Source of the DNA: Candidatus Latescibacterota bacterium
GTDB lineage: Bacteria; Latescibacterota; UBA2968; UBA8231
Direction: 5' to 3'
Assembly (NCBI GenBank): GCA_022827835.1
Contig: JAJEIO010000019.1
Coordinates: 1-64,000 of the forward strand
DNA length: 64,000 bases
In this document: piece after piece, positions 1-8,805 of the stretch
Layout: every line of letters starts with the position of its first letter
How positions within the stretch are numbered: the first letter of the stretch is position 1
The notes under the pieces: generated by a model
What the model was told of the DNA's origin: nothing
Databases searched by the model: none
What the model saw: only the letters and a program-made list of their open reading frames with translations
Position numbers and translations under genes: made by a program

Positions 1-285
1 AGCCGCGCAGACGAGTCAGACGGACCGTACGCGGCTTTTCTGCAGGCCCTAGAGCAAGAGGTCATCCGCTTTGGCCGGCCAGTGGCCCTAGCCCACGGCG
101 ACTCCCACTATTTCCGCGTGGACAAGCCCCTGCGCCAAGCGGCCACGGGCCAGCGCTTGACGCGCTTCACGCGCATCGAACCCTTTGGCACGCCCGATAT
201 CCACTGGCTGCGGGTGATCGTCGATCCAGCCGAGACCGAAATTTTCCAAGTCCATACCGAAATCATCGAAGCCAATCTCGATTGA
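1..285 (+). CDS. Metallophosphoesterase-like protein, C-terminal fragment (5' end outside window)
   Basis: The reading frame is open from the first base, so the gene begins before the window; 94 residues of the C-terminus are visible. The fragment contains a segment reading AHGDSHYFRVDKPL and later FGTPDIHWLRVIVDP. This pairing of a GDSHYFR motif and an FG-(S/T)P-x-HW motif recalls the C-termini of secreted calcineurin-type metallophosphatase-like proteins; the GDSH histidine would be a metal or phosphate contact. A GTG at 82 could be mistaken for a start, but the frame continues upstream with protein-like sequence. It converges on the minus-strand dioxygenase gene. The family is recalled from motifs, and the N-terminal metal-binding half is not available to confirm it. 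Confidence 0.55.
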   Translation, partial: SRADESDGPYAAFLQALEQEVIRFGRPVALAHGDSHYFRVDKPLRQAATGQRLTRFTRIEPFGTPDIHWLRVIVDPAETEIFQVHTEIIEANLD

Positions 286-308
286 ACTAAGTCAGTCGCG
301 TCGAGATT

Positions 309-1517
309 TTACGCGAGGTCGATAATCTCCGAGGGCGTGGCATAGCCACCGGGAATGTGAGCAGCGAGCCACTCCGGCGCATCGCGGCGCGGCAGCGACA
401 GGGCTGGCTCGCCCTTGCAGCTCAAGCGGTACAGCAGCCGGGCATCGTCGAGCGAGTTGATATTCGACTTGAGCGGCGGCGAATTGTGCAGGGTCATATA
501 GTTGTCCCACAGCGTCACATCGCCCGACGCGTGCGGGTGGTCGTAGCGGAACTCCGGCTGTAGCACATGCGCTTCGAGCCGGTCGAGAAACGCGCGCGAT
601 GCTTCCGCGGACATCCCTTCCACTTCGATCGCCGGCCGCACCCGTGGCCGCGACGCCCAAATTGGACTGTGCAGGGACTTGATGCCAGAGCGCGGGTTGG
701 TGCGCACCAGCGGAGCGAGCCAGCCCTCGTCGCCCTCGTTCAACCGCCTCCGCAACTGCACTTGCTCCAGAGTCGCCTGCTCTGTCGGCGGCAGCGCCGC
801 AAAGGCCGCGGCCGTGTCGGCAAAGGCCGTTTCGCCGTTCAACGGCAGACACTTGCGGAGTCGCATGAGTTCGCGATCCGAGCCTTCGTAGTACGGATGA
901 GCCTTGCCGTCGTCGAGTGCCTGCACCCAATTCCCGCCAGGGGCATCGCGTGCCACCGGCGACTTGTGGGCGAGGAACATCGAGACGTAGATCGGCAAAC
1001 GCTCGTACTCAATGTCCGTGTGCCACGAGCCGCCTCCAGTCACCCTAGCAGATGGGGCACTGCGCTCCCCCCGAAAGTTGGACACAACCAGCACCGCCGG
1101 CGACTCGTGCGGCAGGCATTGCAGTTGGCCGGGAAAGGCGGCGTTGACCGAGGAGGCCGTGCGACGCTCAAAGGGAATCAATTCAAAGGGACCATCGCTG
1201 TCGCCATCTTGCTGGGCCGGTTTACCCCCGCGCATGAAGTTGTTGGGGTGCGGCACCGGCGCGCCCCAGTGGTTGGCGAAGCGTTCGAAGTGGGCTAGGG
1301 AAAAGGCTTCCAAGTCCTGCCCGGCAATGCTGACGATGCGAAACCGGCTCAGGGCGTCCAGCAGAAAGGCCACCTGCTCAGGATTGAGCGGGCGGCACAG
1401 ATCGATACCGATGAAGCGCCGCCCGGCACCGCTAACGGCCAGCGGCCCCTCGCTGCGGGCGTCCGTACCGAATAACTCGCGCAGCCTTTCATCTAACGAT
1501 TCTGTCTTTTGGCCCAC
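309..1517 (-). CDS. TauD/TfdA-family Fe(II)/2-oxoglutarate dioxygenase
   Basis: This 402-residue protein is a cytoplasmic non-haem iron oxygenase of the taurine dioxygenase fold. The iron triad is visible as H166-x-D168 in the segment SWHTDIEYE and a distal H344 in WDNYMTLHN. R364 in LLYRLS is the likely 2-oxoglutarate anchor. The substrate is unknown. It is longer than TauD (about 280 residues), with additional sequence between the HxD motif and the distal histidine. The start is GTG at 1517, six bases after the stop of the upstream PQQ dehydrogenase, so the two are almost certainly co-transcribed. A role in oxidising or clipping a small organic acid or sulfonate is inference. Confidence 0.8.
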   Translation of the reverse strand: MGQKTESLDERLRELFGTDARSEGPLAVSGAGRRFIGIDLCRPLNPEQVAFLLDALSRFRIVSIAGQDLEAFSLAHFERFANHWGAPVPHPNNFMRGGKPAQQDGDSDGPFELIPFERRTASSVNAAFPGQLQCLPHESPAVLVVSNFRGERSAPSARVTGGGSWHTDIEYERLPIYVSMFLAHKSPVARDAPGGNWVQALDDGKAHPYYEGSDRELMRLRKCLPLNGETAFADTAAAFAALPPTEQATLEQVQLRRRLNEGDEGWLAPLVRTNPRSGIKSLHSPIWASRPRVRPAIEVEGMSAEASRAFLDRLEAHVLQPEFRYDHPHASGDVTLWDNYMTLHNSPPLKSNINSLDDARLLYRLSCKGEPALSLPRRDAPEWLAAHIPGGYATPSEIIDLA

Positions 1518-1523
1518 GATGCT

Positions 1524-4500
1524 TTATCGCCCCCCCCCACGGTTCCTCCGGCGCATCCACGGAGGAGCGGCGCTGGAGTCTGCGTCCGTCTCCCCGGAGG
1601 CGGTCTCATGGTATTCTCTGAGCAACTCTTCGAGAGCCTCAGAGGTATCTATGAAGTTGGCCCACCTATAAGGCGGGACGTCAAAACGCCGATCCCCCAA
1701 CAAGGGGTCAGCACCCCGCGCCAACAGCAACTGGGCTATCTCTAGCTGATCGGCCATGACGGTTTTGTGCAGGGGCGTACTGCCGCGGTCGAACCGGCTA
1801 AATCCACTGGCATACCCGTTGACGTCCGCGCCGCGATCCAGCAAAAATTCCGCCGCTTCCAGCGCGCCGCAATAGGCCGCAAAGTTAAGCGCTTCCACCA
1901 CAATCTGCTCGGCGGTGAGCACGGTATCTGGGTCGGGGTGATATAGATGGCCGATCCCCTCTTTTAGCTGACCTTCAGAGTCGAAGAACTCGGCCATCAG
2001 ATCAACGCGGTTGACCGCGGCGGCAAAGCGCAAATCCACGTCTGCCCCCTCGGCGACCAACATGCTCGCCAACTCTAGATCCCTCTCCCTGAGCGCGTCC
2101 CATAAAATTTGGCCCCGGTTGCGGTTCACATCCACGCCATTGGTCACTAGGAGTTGGATCATTGCGGGTTTGCTCTCGGCCCATTCGAGCTGATCGCTTT
2201 CTATGAACATATCCAGCACGCTGACCGAGTCGTACGTGGCGGCGTTCGGGTCAGCACCTGCCGAGAGCAGGGCCGCGGCTAGTTCAACCGCGTTTTCGGG
2301 CAGCGGTACTCGTTGCGGCTCGCCAGCGAGGTGGTGCAAAAGCGTGGCCCCGCGAAAGTCCGGGTATTCGTAGTACTCGTCGAAATAGCCGCGCGCCGTC
2401 GCTAGCTCGGGGTATTCAGCGAGCAGCTTCTGTAGCGTCTCGCTGTCTCCGGCATCAATGGCCTCTACGGCTTCGTAAAAGGCTTTGTGGTCGGCGTCGC
2501 TGCGGTCGCGTCCTTGGGGCGGCAATTCTTCTCCATCGTGCGGAATGGCCAACGCCACCAGCTCGGGCGGTCGCCCGGAGCTGCCCACTGGCACGACCAC
2601 GTATTGGCGGTCGCCGACCGTATAACTCATCGGCGCGCCGTAGGCATTACTGGGCAATTCGACGCGACCAATCTCCTCGCCCGATACCAAATCGTACGCT
2701 CGCAGATACGCGTCGCGATCGACGAAGTAGTCCCTGCCTGCGTCGGCTAGATCGTGCGGGTCCTCGGAAGTAGCCAACAGGAGATTCGGCGTGGCCAACA
2801 CAAAGGTGCGGTTGTTCCAGCCCATATCTGGCAGGTCAAGGCCCTTGAGCGCCGGGTGATCGACCGGCCCCTTGCCTACCGCAGTCCGCCACAGATGCTC
2901 GCCGCTGTTGAGGTCAATCGCCGTGATGCTGCCGTACGGCGGCTTGACCAGCGGCAGACCGCGCGGGCCGAGGATGTGCCGACCGGCGCTGGCAGAAAAC
3001 GCCGAATAAGCATCTAGGTCGCGCACCGGCCGCAGCTCCACGTTGGTGATAATCATGTGCGACGGCACGTACAGCACGCCCGTGCGCGGATCGGCCGCGC
3101 CGCCCGCCCAGTCAGCACCGCCGACTTGGCCGGGAACCGACAAAACACCCTTCTCCGTCGGCGGCGTGTAGAGCGGACCGTAGTCGTACCGGGCGAGAAT
3201 GGCCTTGGCTTCCTCGCGCAACTCAGGCGTGAAGTCGATCAGATCGTCTTCTGTGAGACCTTGGCGCTCAAAGGCCGCTGGTTTGGTCGGAAACGGCTGC
3301 GTCGGCGAGGTCTTTTCGCCGGACACTTGCGATTGTGGCACCGGCTTTTCCTCAATCGGCCAGATCGGCTCGCCAGTCTCGCGGTCAAAGACAAAGCAAA
3401 AAGCCTGTTTGGTAAGCTGGGCTACTACCTTGCGCGGTTGGCCATCCACGACCACGTCCAACAGCAGAGGGACGGCCGGCGGATCGTAGTCCCACAGGCC
3501 GTGATGGACCAACTGGTAGTGCCACACCCGTTCGCCAGTCTCGGCCTTTAGACACACGACCGACTCGCTGAACAGGTTATCGCCGGGGCGCTCGCCGCCG
3601 TAGTAGTCGTGGCTAGCTGTGCTCACCGGCAGGTAGAAGCTGCCCAGTTCCTCGTCGGCTGTCATCGTCGCCCACACATTGGCCGCGCCATAGGTCTTCC
3701 ACGCATCGTTTTCCCACGTCTCGTTGCCGAATTCGCCCTCCTGCGGGATTGTGTGGAATTCCCACACTTTTTCGCCGGTGCGCGCGTCGAAGGCCTGCAC
3801 ATCGCCCGGGGGCATGTATTCGGGCGGCGGCCTGAAGCGCGCATCCATGATCGCCGAGCCAACGGCGACCACGTCGCGACAGACCACGGGCGGAGCCGTA
3901 ACTCCGTAGCCCCTGCGCTCCTCTTCACTCAGCGGCCGGCGCAGCAAGGCTCCCAAATCGACGCGACCATCTTCGCCAAAGTTGGGGTCGGGCAGGCCGG
4001 TCTTCACGTCTATGGAATACAGATAGGCGGTCGAAGTCGCCAGAAACACCCGCTCGATCTCGCCATCGGTCCAATAGCTCACTCCGCGCGAATTGCCCAC
4101 GAAACCAGAACCGGTCCGCCAAGACTCCGGGTCAAACGCCCACAGTTCCTCGCCGCTTTGGCCGTCAACAGCCGAGAGGACGTTGAATGGAGAGCCGTAG
4201 TAGAGCACGCCATTGACGGCCAGCGGCGTGCCGCGATTGTTGTCGAAGCGAGGACCACCGCGCCGCCAGCCGCCCCGACCGCGCCCCCGCTCCTCGCCTC
4301 GGTTAGCTCTAGCTCTGGCTCTCGCCGCCTCGTAGATCTGCACGTCGCGGGGCCGGTAGCGCCAGACCACGCTCAACTGGTCGAAGTTGTCGCGATTAAT
4401 CTGGTCCGCCGGAGTGTAGCGTTTGCCGCCCTGGTCGCCACCGTAATACGGCCAATCGACATCGTCGGCAAACGCCGAGAGCGAGAGCAACAGCGACAAT

Positions 4501-4535
4501 GCGATCGCTAAGGTCCGGCAGGCGCGTCTATTCAT
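1524..4535 (-). CDS. Periplasmic PQQ-dependent dehydrogenase fused to C-terminal ankyrin repeats (copy 1)
   Basis: This 1003-residue protein starts with a signal peptide (about residues 1-23, ending SAFA). It continues with an eight-bladed quinoprotein propeller of the glucose/alcohol dehydrogenase type. Recognisable propeller segments are DWPYYGGDQGGKRYTPADQIN, the HHGLWDYD segment (equivalent to HHDLWDMD in membrane glucose dehydrogenase), and GGADWAGGAADP. The membrane domain of that enzyme is absent, so the protein should be soluble in the periplasm. From about residue 675 onward there are ankyrin-type repeats, with motifs such as LLSAGADPNAAT, LDRGADVNGY and STPLHKTV, followed by an Arg/Gly-rich tail. 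The start ATG at 4535 has GGAG just upstream. The neighbour at 4707-7637 is a close paralogue. Substrate and electron acceptor are unknown. Confidence 0.85.
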   Translation of the reverse strand: MNRRACRTLAIALSLLLSLSAFADDVDWPYYGGDQGGKRYTPADQINRDNFDQLSVVWRYRPRDVQIYEAARARARANRGEERGRGRGGWRRGGPRFDNNRGTPLAVNGVLYYGSPFNVLSAVDGQSGEELWAFDPESWRTGSGFVGNSRGVSYWTDGEIERVFLATSTAYLYSIDVKTGLPDPNFGEDGRVDLGALLRRPLSEEERRGYGVTAPPVVCRDVVAVGSAIMDARFRPPPEYMPPGDVQAFDARTGEKVWEFHTIPQEGEFGNETWENDAWKTYGAANVWATMTADEELGSFYLPVSTASHDYYGGERPGDNLFSESVVCLKAETGERVWHYQLVHHGLWDYDPPAVPLLLDVVVDGQPRKVVAQLTKQAFCFVFDRETGEPIWPIEEKPVPQSQVSGEKTSPTQPFPTKPAAFERQGLTEDDLIDFTPELREEAKAILARYDYGPLYTPPTEKGVLSVPGQVGGADWAGGAADPRTGVLYVPSHMIITNVELRPVRDLDAYSAFSASAGRHILGPRGLPLVKPPYGSITAIDLNSGEHLWRTAVGKGPVDHPALKGLDLPDMGWNNRTFVLATPNLLLATSEDPHDLADAGRDYFVDRDAYLRAYDLVSGEEIGRVELPSNAYGAPMSYTVGDRQYVVVPVGSSGRPPELVALAIPHDGEELPPQGRDRSDADHKAFYEAVEAIDAGDSETLQKLLAEYPELATARGYFDEYYEYPDFRGATLLHHLAGEPQRVPLPENAVELAAALLSAGADPNAATYDSVSVLDMFIESDQLEWAESKPAMIQLLVTNGVDVNRNRGQILWDALRERDLELASMLVAEGADVDLRFAAAVNRVDLMAEFFDSEGQLKEGIGHLYHPDPDTVLTAEQIVVEALNFAAYCGALEAAEFLLDRGADVNGYASGFSRFDRGSTPLHKTVMADQLEIAQLLLARGADPLLGDRRFDVPPYRWANFIDTSEALEELLREYHETASGETDADSSAAPPWMRRRNRGGGR

Positions 4536-4540
4536 TGGAA

Positions 4541-4597
4541 TTCTCCTTTTTGAGGACTTCGCGCATGGCGTCGTTATCTCGCAGTAGCCCGCCCCAA
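4541..4597 (-). pseudogene. Trace of an ankyrin-protein C-terminus upstream of copy 1
   Basis: Read on the minus strand, these bases encode WGGLLRDNDAMREVLKKENS, and they run into the ribosome-binding site of the PQQ-ankyrin gene. The same position upstream of copy 2 encodes WAGYYENDAVREVLK. The match shows that the duplicated unit included the last residues of an ankyrin gene preceding the dehydrogenase. Nothing upstream of this stretch continues the homology; it is abutted by the 85-bp intergenic repeat. Confidence 0.55.
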
Positions 4598-4680
4598 AAG
4601 TTGCGGGGCACTACAGCTAATTAGACACCCTGTCGCCGCGATTCATTCCCGCGCATGTAGCTGTCGATCCGCTCGACGAG
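4596..4680. repeat. 85-bp dispersed intergenic repeat, copy 1
   Basis: This stretch aligns along nearly its whole length with 13752-13840, sharing blocks such as GCTAATTAGACAC and TCGCCGCGATTCATTCCC. It contains the inverted pair ACAGCT (4613-4618) and AGCTGT (4659-4664). In the second copy these have become ACGGCT and AGCCGT, so pairing is kept by a compensating change. It lies between the end of PQQ-ankyrin copy 2 and the upstream region of copy 1. Confidence 0.6.
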
Positions 4681-4706
4681 ACTGATCTGGTCCGCCAATC
4701 AGTATC

Positions 4707-7637
4707 CTAGCGGGTACCCGCCTTCTCTACGGCGGCCTCATGGTGCTCTTTGAGCAGCTCGTCGAGGGCCTTAGAGGTTTCTAAATAGTAAGTCCACCCA
4801 TAAGGCGTGGTGTCATAGGCCCGGTCTCCCACTAGCGAGTTCGCGCCCCGCGCCAAAAGCAACTGGGCCATTTCTAGCTGGTTGGTCATGACGGTTTTGT
4901 GCAGAGGCGTACTGCCGTGGTCGAAACGGTGAAACTCACCGGCAAAGCCGTCGATATCCGCACCGCGATCCAGCAAGAATTTCGCCGCTTCCAACGCGCC
5001 GCTATAGGCCGCAAAGTTAAGCGCTTCCACCACAATCTGCTCGGCGGTGAGCACGGTGTCTGGATTCGGGTGATAGAGGTGGCCCGTTCCCTCTTTCAAC
5101 TCGCCCCCCGAGTCGAAGAATTCCGCCATCAGATCAACGCGGTTGACCCCAGCGGAAAAGCGCAAATCCACGGGCGCACCCGCCGCAATCAACATGCGAG
5201 CTAGCGCCAAGTCTTCCTCGATAAGCGCGTCCCACAGCGCCCGACCTCGGTTGCGCTCTAAGTCCGCGCCCTCGGCGGCCAAGAACTGAACCATCTCGCC
5301 CTTGCTCCCAGCCCAATCGAGCTGGTCACTGCCTATCACCAAGTCCAGCACGGCGACTGAGTCCAGCGTCGCTGCATTGGGGTCAGCACCTGCTGAGAGT
5401 AGGGCGGCAGCTAATTCAATCGCATTTTCGGGCAGCGGTGCTCGTTGTGGCTCACCAGCTAAGTGGTGCAAGAGCGTGGCCCCGCGAAAGTAAGGATATT
5501 CGTAATACTCGTCGAAATAGCCACGCGCCGTCGCTAGCTCGGGGGACTCGGCGAGCAGCTTCTGGAAAGCCTCGGTGTCGCCAGCATCGATAGCTTTCAC
5601 AGCCTCATAAAAGGCTTTATGGTCGGCATCGCCTCGGTCGCGTCCTTGGGGCGGCAGGTCTTCTCCCTCGTGCGGAATGGCCAAGGCGACCAATTCGGGC
5701 GGGCGACCCGATTCACCTAGATAATAGTTGCCCAGCGATATAACCACGTATTGGCGACCGCCGGCCGTATAGCTCATCGGCGCACCGTAGGCGTTGCTCG
5801 GCAATTCGACGCGGCCAATCTCTTTACCCGACGCTAGCTCGTACGCCCGCAGATACGCATCGCGATCGACGAAGTAATCCTCGCCAGCTTCGGCGAGGCC
5901 ATGCGGGTCCTGCGAAGTGGCTAACAGGAGATTCGGCGTGGCCAAGACAAAGGTGCGGTTGTCCCAGCCCATATCCGGCAAGTCGAGGTTCTTGAGCGCT
6001 GGGTGATCAACCGGCCCCTTGCCCACCGTCGTCCGCCACAGGTGATCGCCGCTATTCAGGTCAATCGCCGTGATGCTGCCGTACGGCGGCTTGACTAGCG
6101 GCAGCCCGTGCGGGCCGAGGACGTGCAATTCGTTGCTAGCAGAAAACGCCGAGTGCGCCTCCGGGTCCTCTACCGGATTCAACCGCACGGTGGTAATGGC
6201 CATGTGCGACGGCACGTAGAGCACGCCCGTGCGCGGATCGGCTGCGCCGCCCGCCCAGTCAGCACCGCCCCATTGGCCGGGAACCGACAAAACACCCTTC
6301 TCCGTCGGCGGCGTGTACAGCGGACCATAATCGTATTCGGCGAGAATGGCCTTGGCTTCCTCGCGCAACTCAGGCGTAAAGTCGATCAAGTCGTCTTCGC
6401 TGATACCCTGGCGCTCAAAGGGAGCCGGCTTGGTCGGAAAGGGCTGCGTCGGCGAGGTTTTTTCGCTGGGCACCTGCGATTGCGGCACCGGCTTTTCCTC
6501 AATCGGCCAAATCGGCTCGCCGGTTACGCGGTCAAAGACAAAACAAAAGGCCTGTTTGGTTAGCTGGGCGACGATCTTGCGAGGTTGGCCATCGACGACC
6601 ACGTCCAACAGTAGGGGAACAGCCGGTGGGTCGTAGTCCCACAAGCCGTGATGGACGAGCTGATAGTGCCACACTCGTTCGCCGGTCTCGGCCTTTAGAC
6701 ACACCACCGACTCGCTGAACAGGTTGTCGCCGGGGCGTTCGCCGCCGTAGTAGTCGTGGCTGGCCGTACTCACCGGCAGGTAGAAGTTGCCCAACTCCTC
6801 ATCGGCCGTCATCGTCGCCCAAACATTGGCCGCGCCGTACTTTTTCCACGCATCGCTTTCCCACGTCTCGTTGCCGTATTCGCCCTCTAAAGGAATCGTG
6901 TGGAATTCCCACACCTTCTCGCCGGTACGCGCGTCAAAGGCCTGCACATCGCCGGGAGGGGTGTACTCGGGCGGCGGCTGGAAGCGCCAGTCGCCCATAG
7001 CCGAGCCAACAGCGACCACGTCGCGGCAGACCACCGGCGGGGACGTGATTCCGTAGTTCCAGCGATCTTCCTCGCTCAGCGGCCGGCGCAGCGAAGCCCC
7101 CAAATCGACGCGCCCGCCCTCGCCGAAGTTCGGGTCGGGCAGGCCAGTCTTGGCGTCTATGGAGTACAAATGGGAAGTCGAAGTCGCCATAAACACCCGC
7201 TCAACCTCGCCATCGGTCCAATAGCTAACTCCGCGCACGTTGCCCAAGAAGCGGAAGTTCACCCGCCAAGCCTCTGGGTCAAAGGTCCACAGTTCCTCGC
7301 CGCTTTGGCCGTCGAGAGCCACGAGAATGTTGAAGGGCGAGGCATAGTAGAGCACGCCGTTGACGGCCAGTGGCGTGCCGCGGTTGTTGTCGAAGTAGAG
7401 ATTGCGTCCCACCGGGTTGGGGCCAGCCGTCTCGTAGATCTGCTGATCGGGGGGGCGGTAGCGCCAGATCACGCGCAACTGATCAAAATTTTCGCGATTG
7501 ATCTGATCCGCCGGAGTATAGCGGGTGCCGCCCTGGTCGGCCCCGTAATACGGCCAATCGACCTCGTCGGCAAATGCCACCGTCGAGGGCAAAAGCGACA
7601 ATAGGATCAACAAGGCGCGGCAGGCGCGTTTATTCAC
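4707..7637 (-). CDS. Periplasmic PQQ-dependent dehydrogenase fused to C-terminal ankyrin repeats (copy 2)
   Basis: This 976-residue paralogue has the same architecture as the gene at 1524-4535: a signal peptide (ending AFA), a PQQ propeller with HHGLWDYD and GADWAGGAADP, then ankyrin repeats from about residue 670. The frame is open upstream to 7748, but the GTG at 7637 is preferred. It is preceded by AGAGGAGAATTCC and immediately gives the hydrophobic signal MNKRACRALLILLSLL, matching copy 1. The C-terminal Arg/Gly tail of copy 1 is missing; copy 2 ends in KEHHEAAVEKAGTR. The two proteins diverge most in the ankyrin part and at the N-terminal loop, which suggests that each may recognise a different partner while keeping the same chemistry. 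That is inference. Confidence 0.85.
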   Translation of the reverse strand: MNKRACRALLILLSLLPSTVAFADEVDWPYYGADQGGTRYTPADQINRENFDQLRVIWRYRPPDQQIYETAGPNPVGRNLYFDNNRGTPLAVNGVLYYASPFNILVALDGQSGEELWTFDPEAWRVNFRFLGNVRGVSYWTDGEVERVFMATSTSHLYSIDAKTGLPDPNFGEGGRVDLGASLRRPLSEEDRWNYGITSPPVVCRDVVAVGSAMGDWRFQPPPEYTPPGDVQAFDARTGEKVWEFHTIPLEGEYGNETWESDAWKKYGAANVWATMTADEELGNFYLPVSTASHDYYGGERPGDNLFSESVVCLKAETGERVWHYQLVHHGLWDYDPPAVPLLLDVVVDGQPRKIVAQLTKQAFCFVFDRVTGEPIWPIEEKPVPQSQVPSEKTSPTQPFPTKPAPFERQGISEDDLIDFTPELREEAKAILAEYDYGPLYTPPTEKGVLSVPGQWGGADWAGGAADPRTGVLYVPSHMAITTVRLNPVEDPEAHSAFSASNELHVLGPHGLPLVKPPYGSITAIDLNSGDHLWRTTVGKGPVDHPALKNLDLPDMGWDNRTFVLATPNLLLATSQDPHGLAEAGEDYFVDRDAYLRAYELASGKEIGRVELPSNAYGAPMSYTAGGRQYVVISLGNYYLGESGRPPELVALAIPHEGEDLPPQGRDRGDADHKAFYEAVKAIDAGDTEAFQKLLAESPELATARGYFDEYYEYPYFRGATLLHHLAGEPQRAPLPENAIELAAALLSAGADPNAATLDSVAVLDLVIGSDQLDWAGSKGEMVQFLAAEGADLERNRGRALWDALIEEDLALARMLIAAGAPVDLRFSAGVNRVDLMAEFFDSGGELKEGTGHLYHPNPDTVLTAEQIVVEALNFAAYSGALEAAKFLLDRGADIDGFAGEFHRFDHGSTPLHKTVMTNQLEMAQLLLARGANSLVGDRAYDTTPYGWTYYLETSKALDELLKEHHEAAVEKAGTR

Positions 7638-7946
7638 TGGAATTCTCCTCTTCCGTATTTGATGCCGCTTTGAGGACTTCGCGCACGGCGTCATTTTCGT
7701 AGTAGCCAGCCCAGTCGTAGGACGTCTCGTCCCAGCGAGCGTCTCCAATTGTCGTATCTGCGCCCTTTTCTAGCAAATAGCGAATCAGCTCGACATCTTC
7801 GGTATCCACGGCCTTGTGCAGGGCCGTGCTGCCCCAGTCCCACTCCCAGAAAAATCCGACTAAAGCGTCGATATTCGCTCGGCGTGCTAACCGGCAGATA
7901 GACAACAGTGTCAACGAGGCCGTTAGTCGCAACGCCCTCGGCAAAT
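7630..7946 (-). pseudogene. Frameshifted ankyrin-repeat remnant
   Basis: On the minus strand, one frame encodes GVATNGLVDTVVYL, overlapping the end of the upstream SDR gene. The neighbouring frame continues with ARRANIDALVGFFWEWDWGS, then STALHKAVDTEDVELIRYLL and GADTTIGD. Joined, this aligns without gaps to the last ankyrin repeats of both PQQ-ankyrin proteins (for example RGSTPLHKTVMADQLEIAQLL). A single frameshift near 7885-7900 therefore splits it, and the dehydrogenase-like portion is absent. The open frame ends in TAA at 7630, overlapping the GTG start of copy 2. This is the only content of the roughly 300-base gap. A short functional protein starting at TTG 7944 cannot be excluded. Confidence 0.6.
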
Positions 7947-8687
7947 TCAGCGGTACTGATCCAAGTTCCCCTTATACTCCAAGCCCAGCACTTCCCGGCC
8001 CCGCGCCGTATTGCAGGTAGTATCGGCTTCGGGCGTGCCGACCACGTGCAATACGTCAAATTTCACTTCGTCCCTTTCCAAGGCCAGTCGGCAGGCTTCG
8101 GCCAAATCGTGGCGGCAGACCAAGCCGTTGCGGACGTTCAATGGTTCCCGATACTTGCCGATCCCCAAGCGCGAATCCACGATGTAGTCGGGCCGCAAGA
8201 CTACGATGGGCAGCCCAAAAGCTTCGTGGATCTGGCGGCACATTTCCTCCTGCAGTCGCTTGCACACCGCGTACAAGCTGCCGTCGGGCCGCCGCACCTC
8301 TGAGGAAAAGAAAATTCCCTCGGGATGCACAGTCTGGCACGAGCCGATGTGTACTACTTTGCGGATACCCTGCTCTTGGGCCACTTGCAGGACATTCCAC
8401 AGACCCTTGAGGTTGATGAGGAAGGGCTTGTCGTCGGTGGGGTCGCCGACGAAGTAAACCGCGGTGTGAATGACGCAATCCACGCCGCTGATAGCTCGCT
8501 CCACCGCGTGGTAATCAGCTATATCGCCGTGGACCACTTCGCCGCCGTTCCAATCGCCGTCTATGTCGCGATACGCCTCCCAAGCTTGGGGGCCGTAGTC
8601 AAAGGCGCGGATGTTGTGCTTACCAGCTAGGTTTTGCAAGACGGCGCGGCCCAGCCAACCGGCGGCACCGAAGACCACTGTTTTCAT
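7947..8687 (-). CDS. NAD(P)-dependent epimerase/dehydratase (extended SDR)
   Basis: This 246-residue protein starts with the Rossmann motif FGAAGWLGR (GxxGxxG). It carries YAVCK as the catalytic YxxxK and CVIHTAVYF as the NB motif region, the pattern of sugar-nucleotide epimerases and related SDRs. It is shorter than GalE-type enzymes (about 330), so the C-terminal substrate domain is reduced. The start is ATG 8687 (MKTVVFGAAG), with AAGGAA upstream; an in-frame extension to 8720 has no support. The SDR at 60143-60895 is a distant relative of similar length. The substrate is unknown; the neighbouring PhyH and sulfatase genes suggest small-molecule or sugar catabolism. Confidence 0.8.
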   Translation of the reverse strand: MKTVVFGAAGWLGRAVLQNLAGKHNIRAFDYGPQAWEAYRDIDGDWNGGEVVHGDIADYHAVERAISGVDCVIHTAVYFVGDPTDDKPFLINLKGLWNVLQVAQEQGIRKVVHIGSCQTVHPEGIFFSSEVRRPDGSLYAVCKRLQEEMCRQIHEAFGLPIVVLRPDYIVDSRLGIGKYREPLNVRNGLVCRHDLAEACRLALERDEVKFDVLHVVGTPEADTTCNTARGREVLGLEYKGNLDQYR

Positions 8688-8725
8688 GGGGGATTCCTTC
8701 CTCGAAATTGCCGATGGCATCGCGT

Positions 8726-8754
8726 TCTGCGTCCATCTGCGTCCATCTGCGGAT
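8726..8754. repeat. CTGCGTCCATCTGCGGAT repeat, copy 1
   Basis: The intergenic space between the PhyH and SDR genes contains two tandem 10-bp units of CTGCGTCCAT followed by CTGCGGAT. Matching sequences recur at 9656-9685 and 33081-33098, always outside genes. Confidence 0.6.
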
Positions 8755-8805
8755 CGTCTGGTGAATGATGTAGGACTCCTATATCACGCCTAAAAGCGCA
8801 GTGAA

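Noticed and set aside
3609-4511. 300-residue plus-strand open frame
   Set aside because: It lies opposite the PQQ dehydrogenase, whose reading frame has clear motifs; this frame shows none and matches the antisense of a GC-rich gene.
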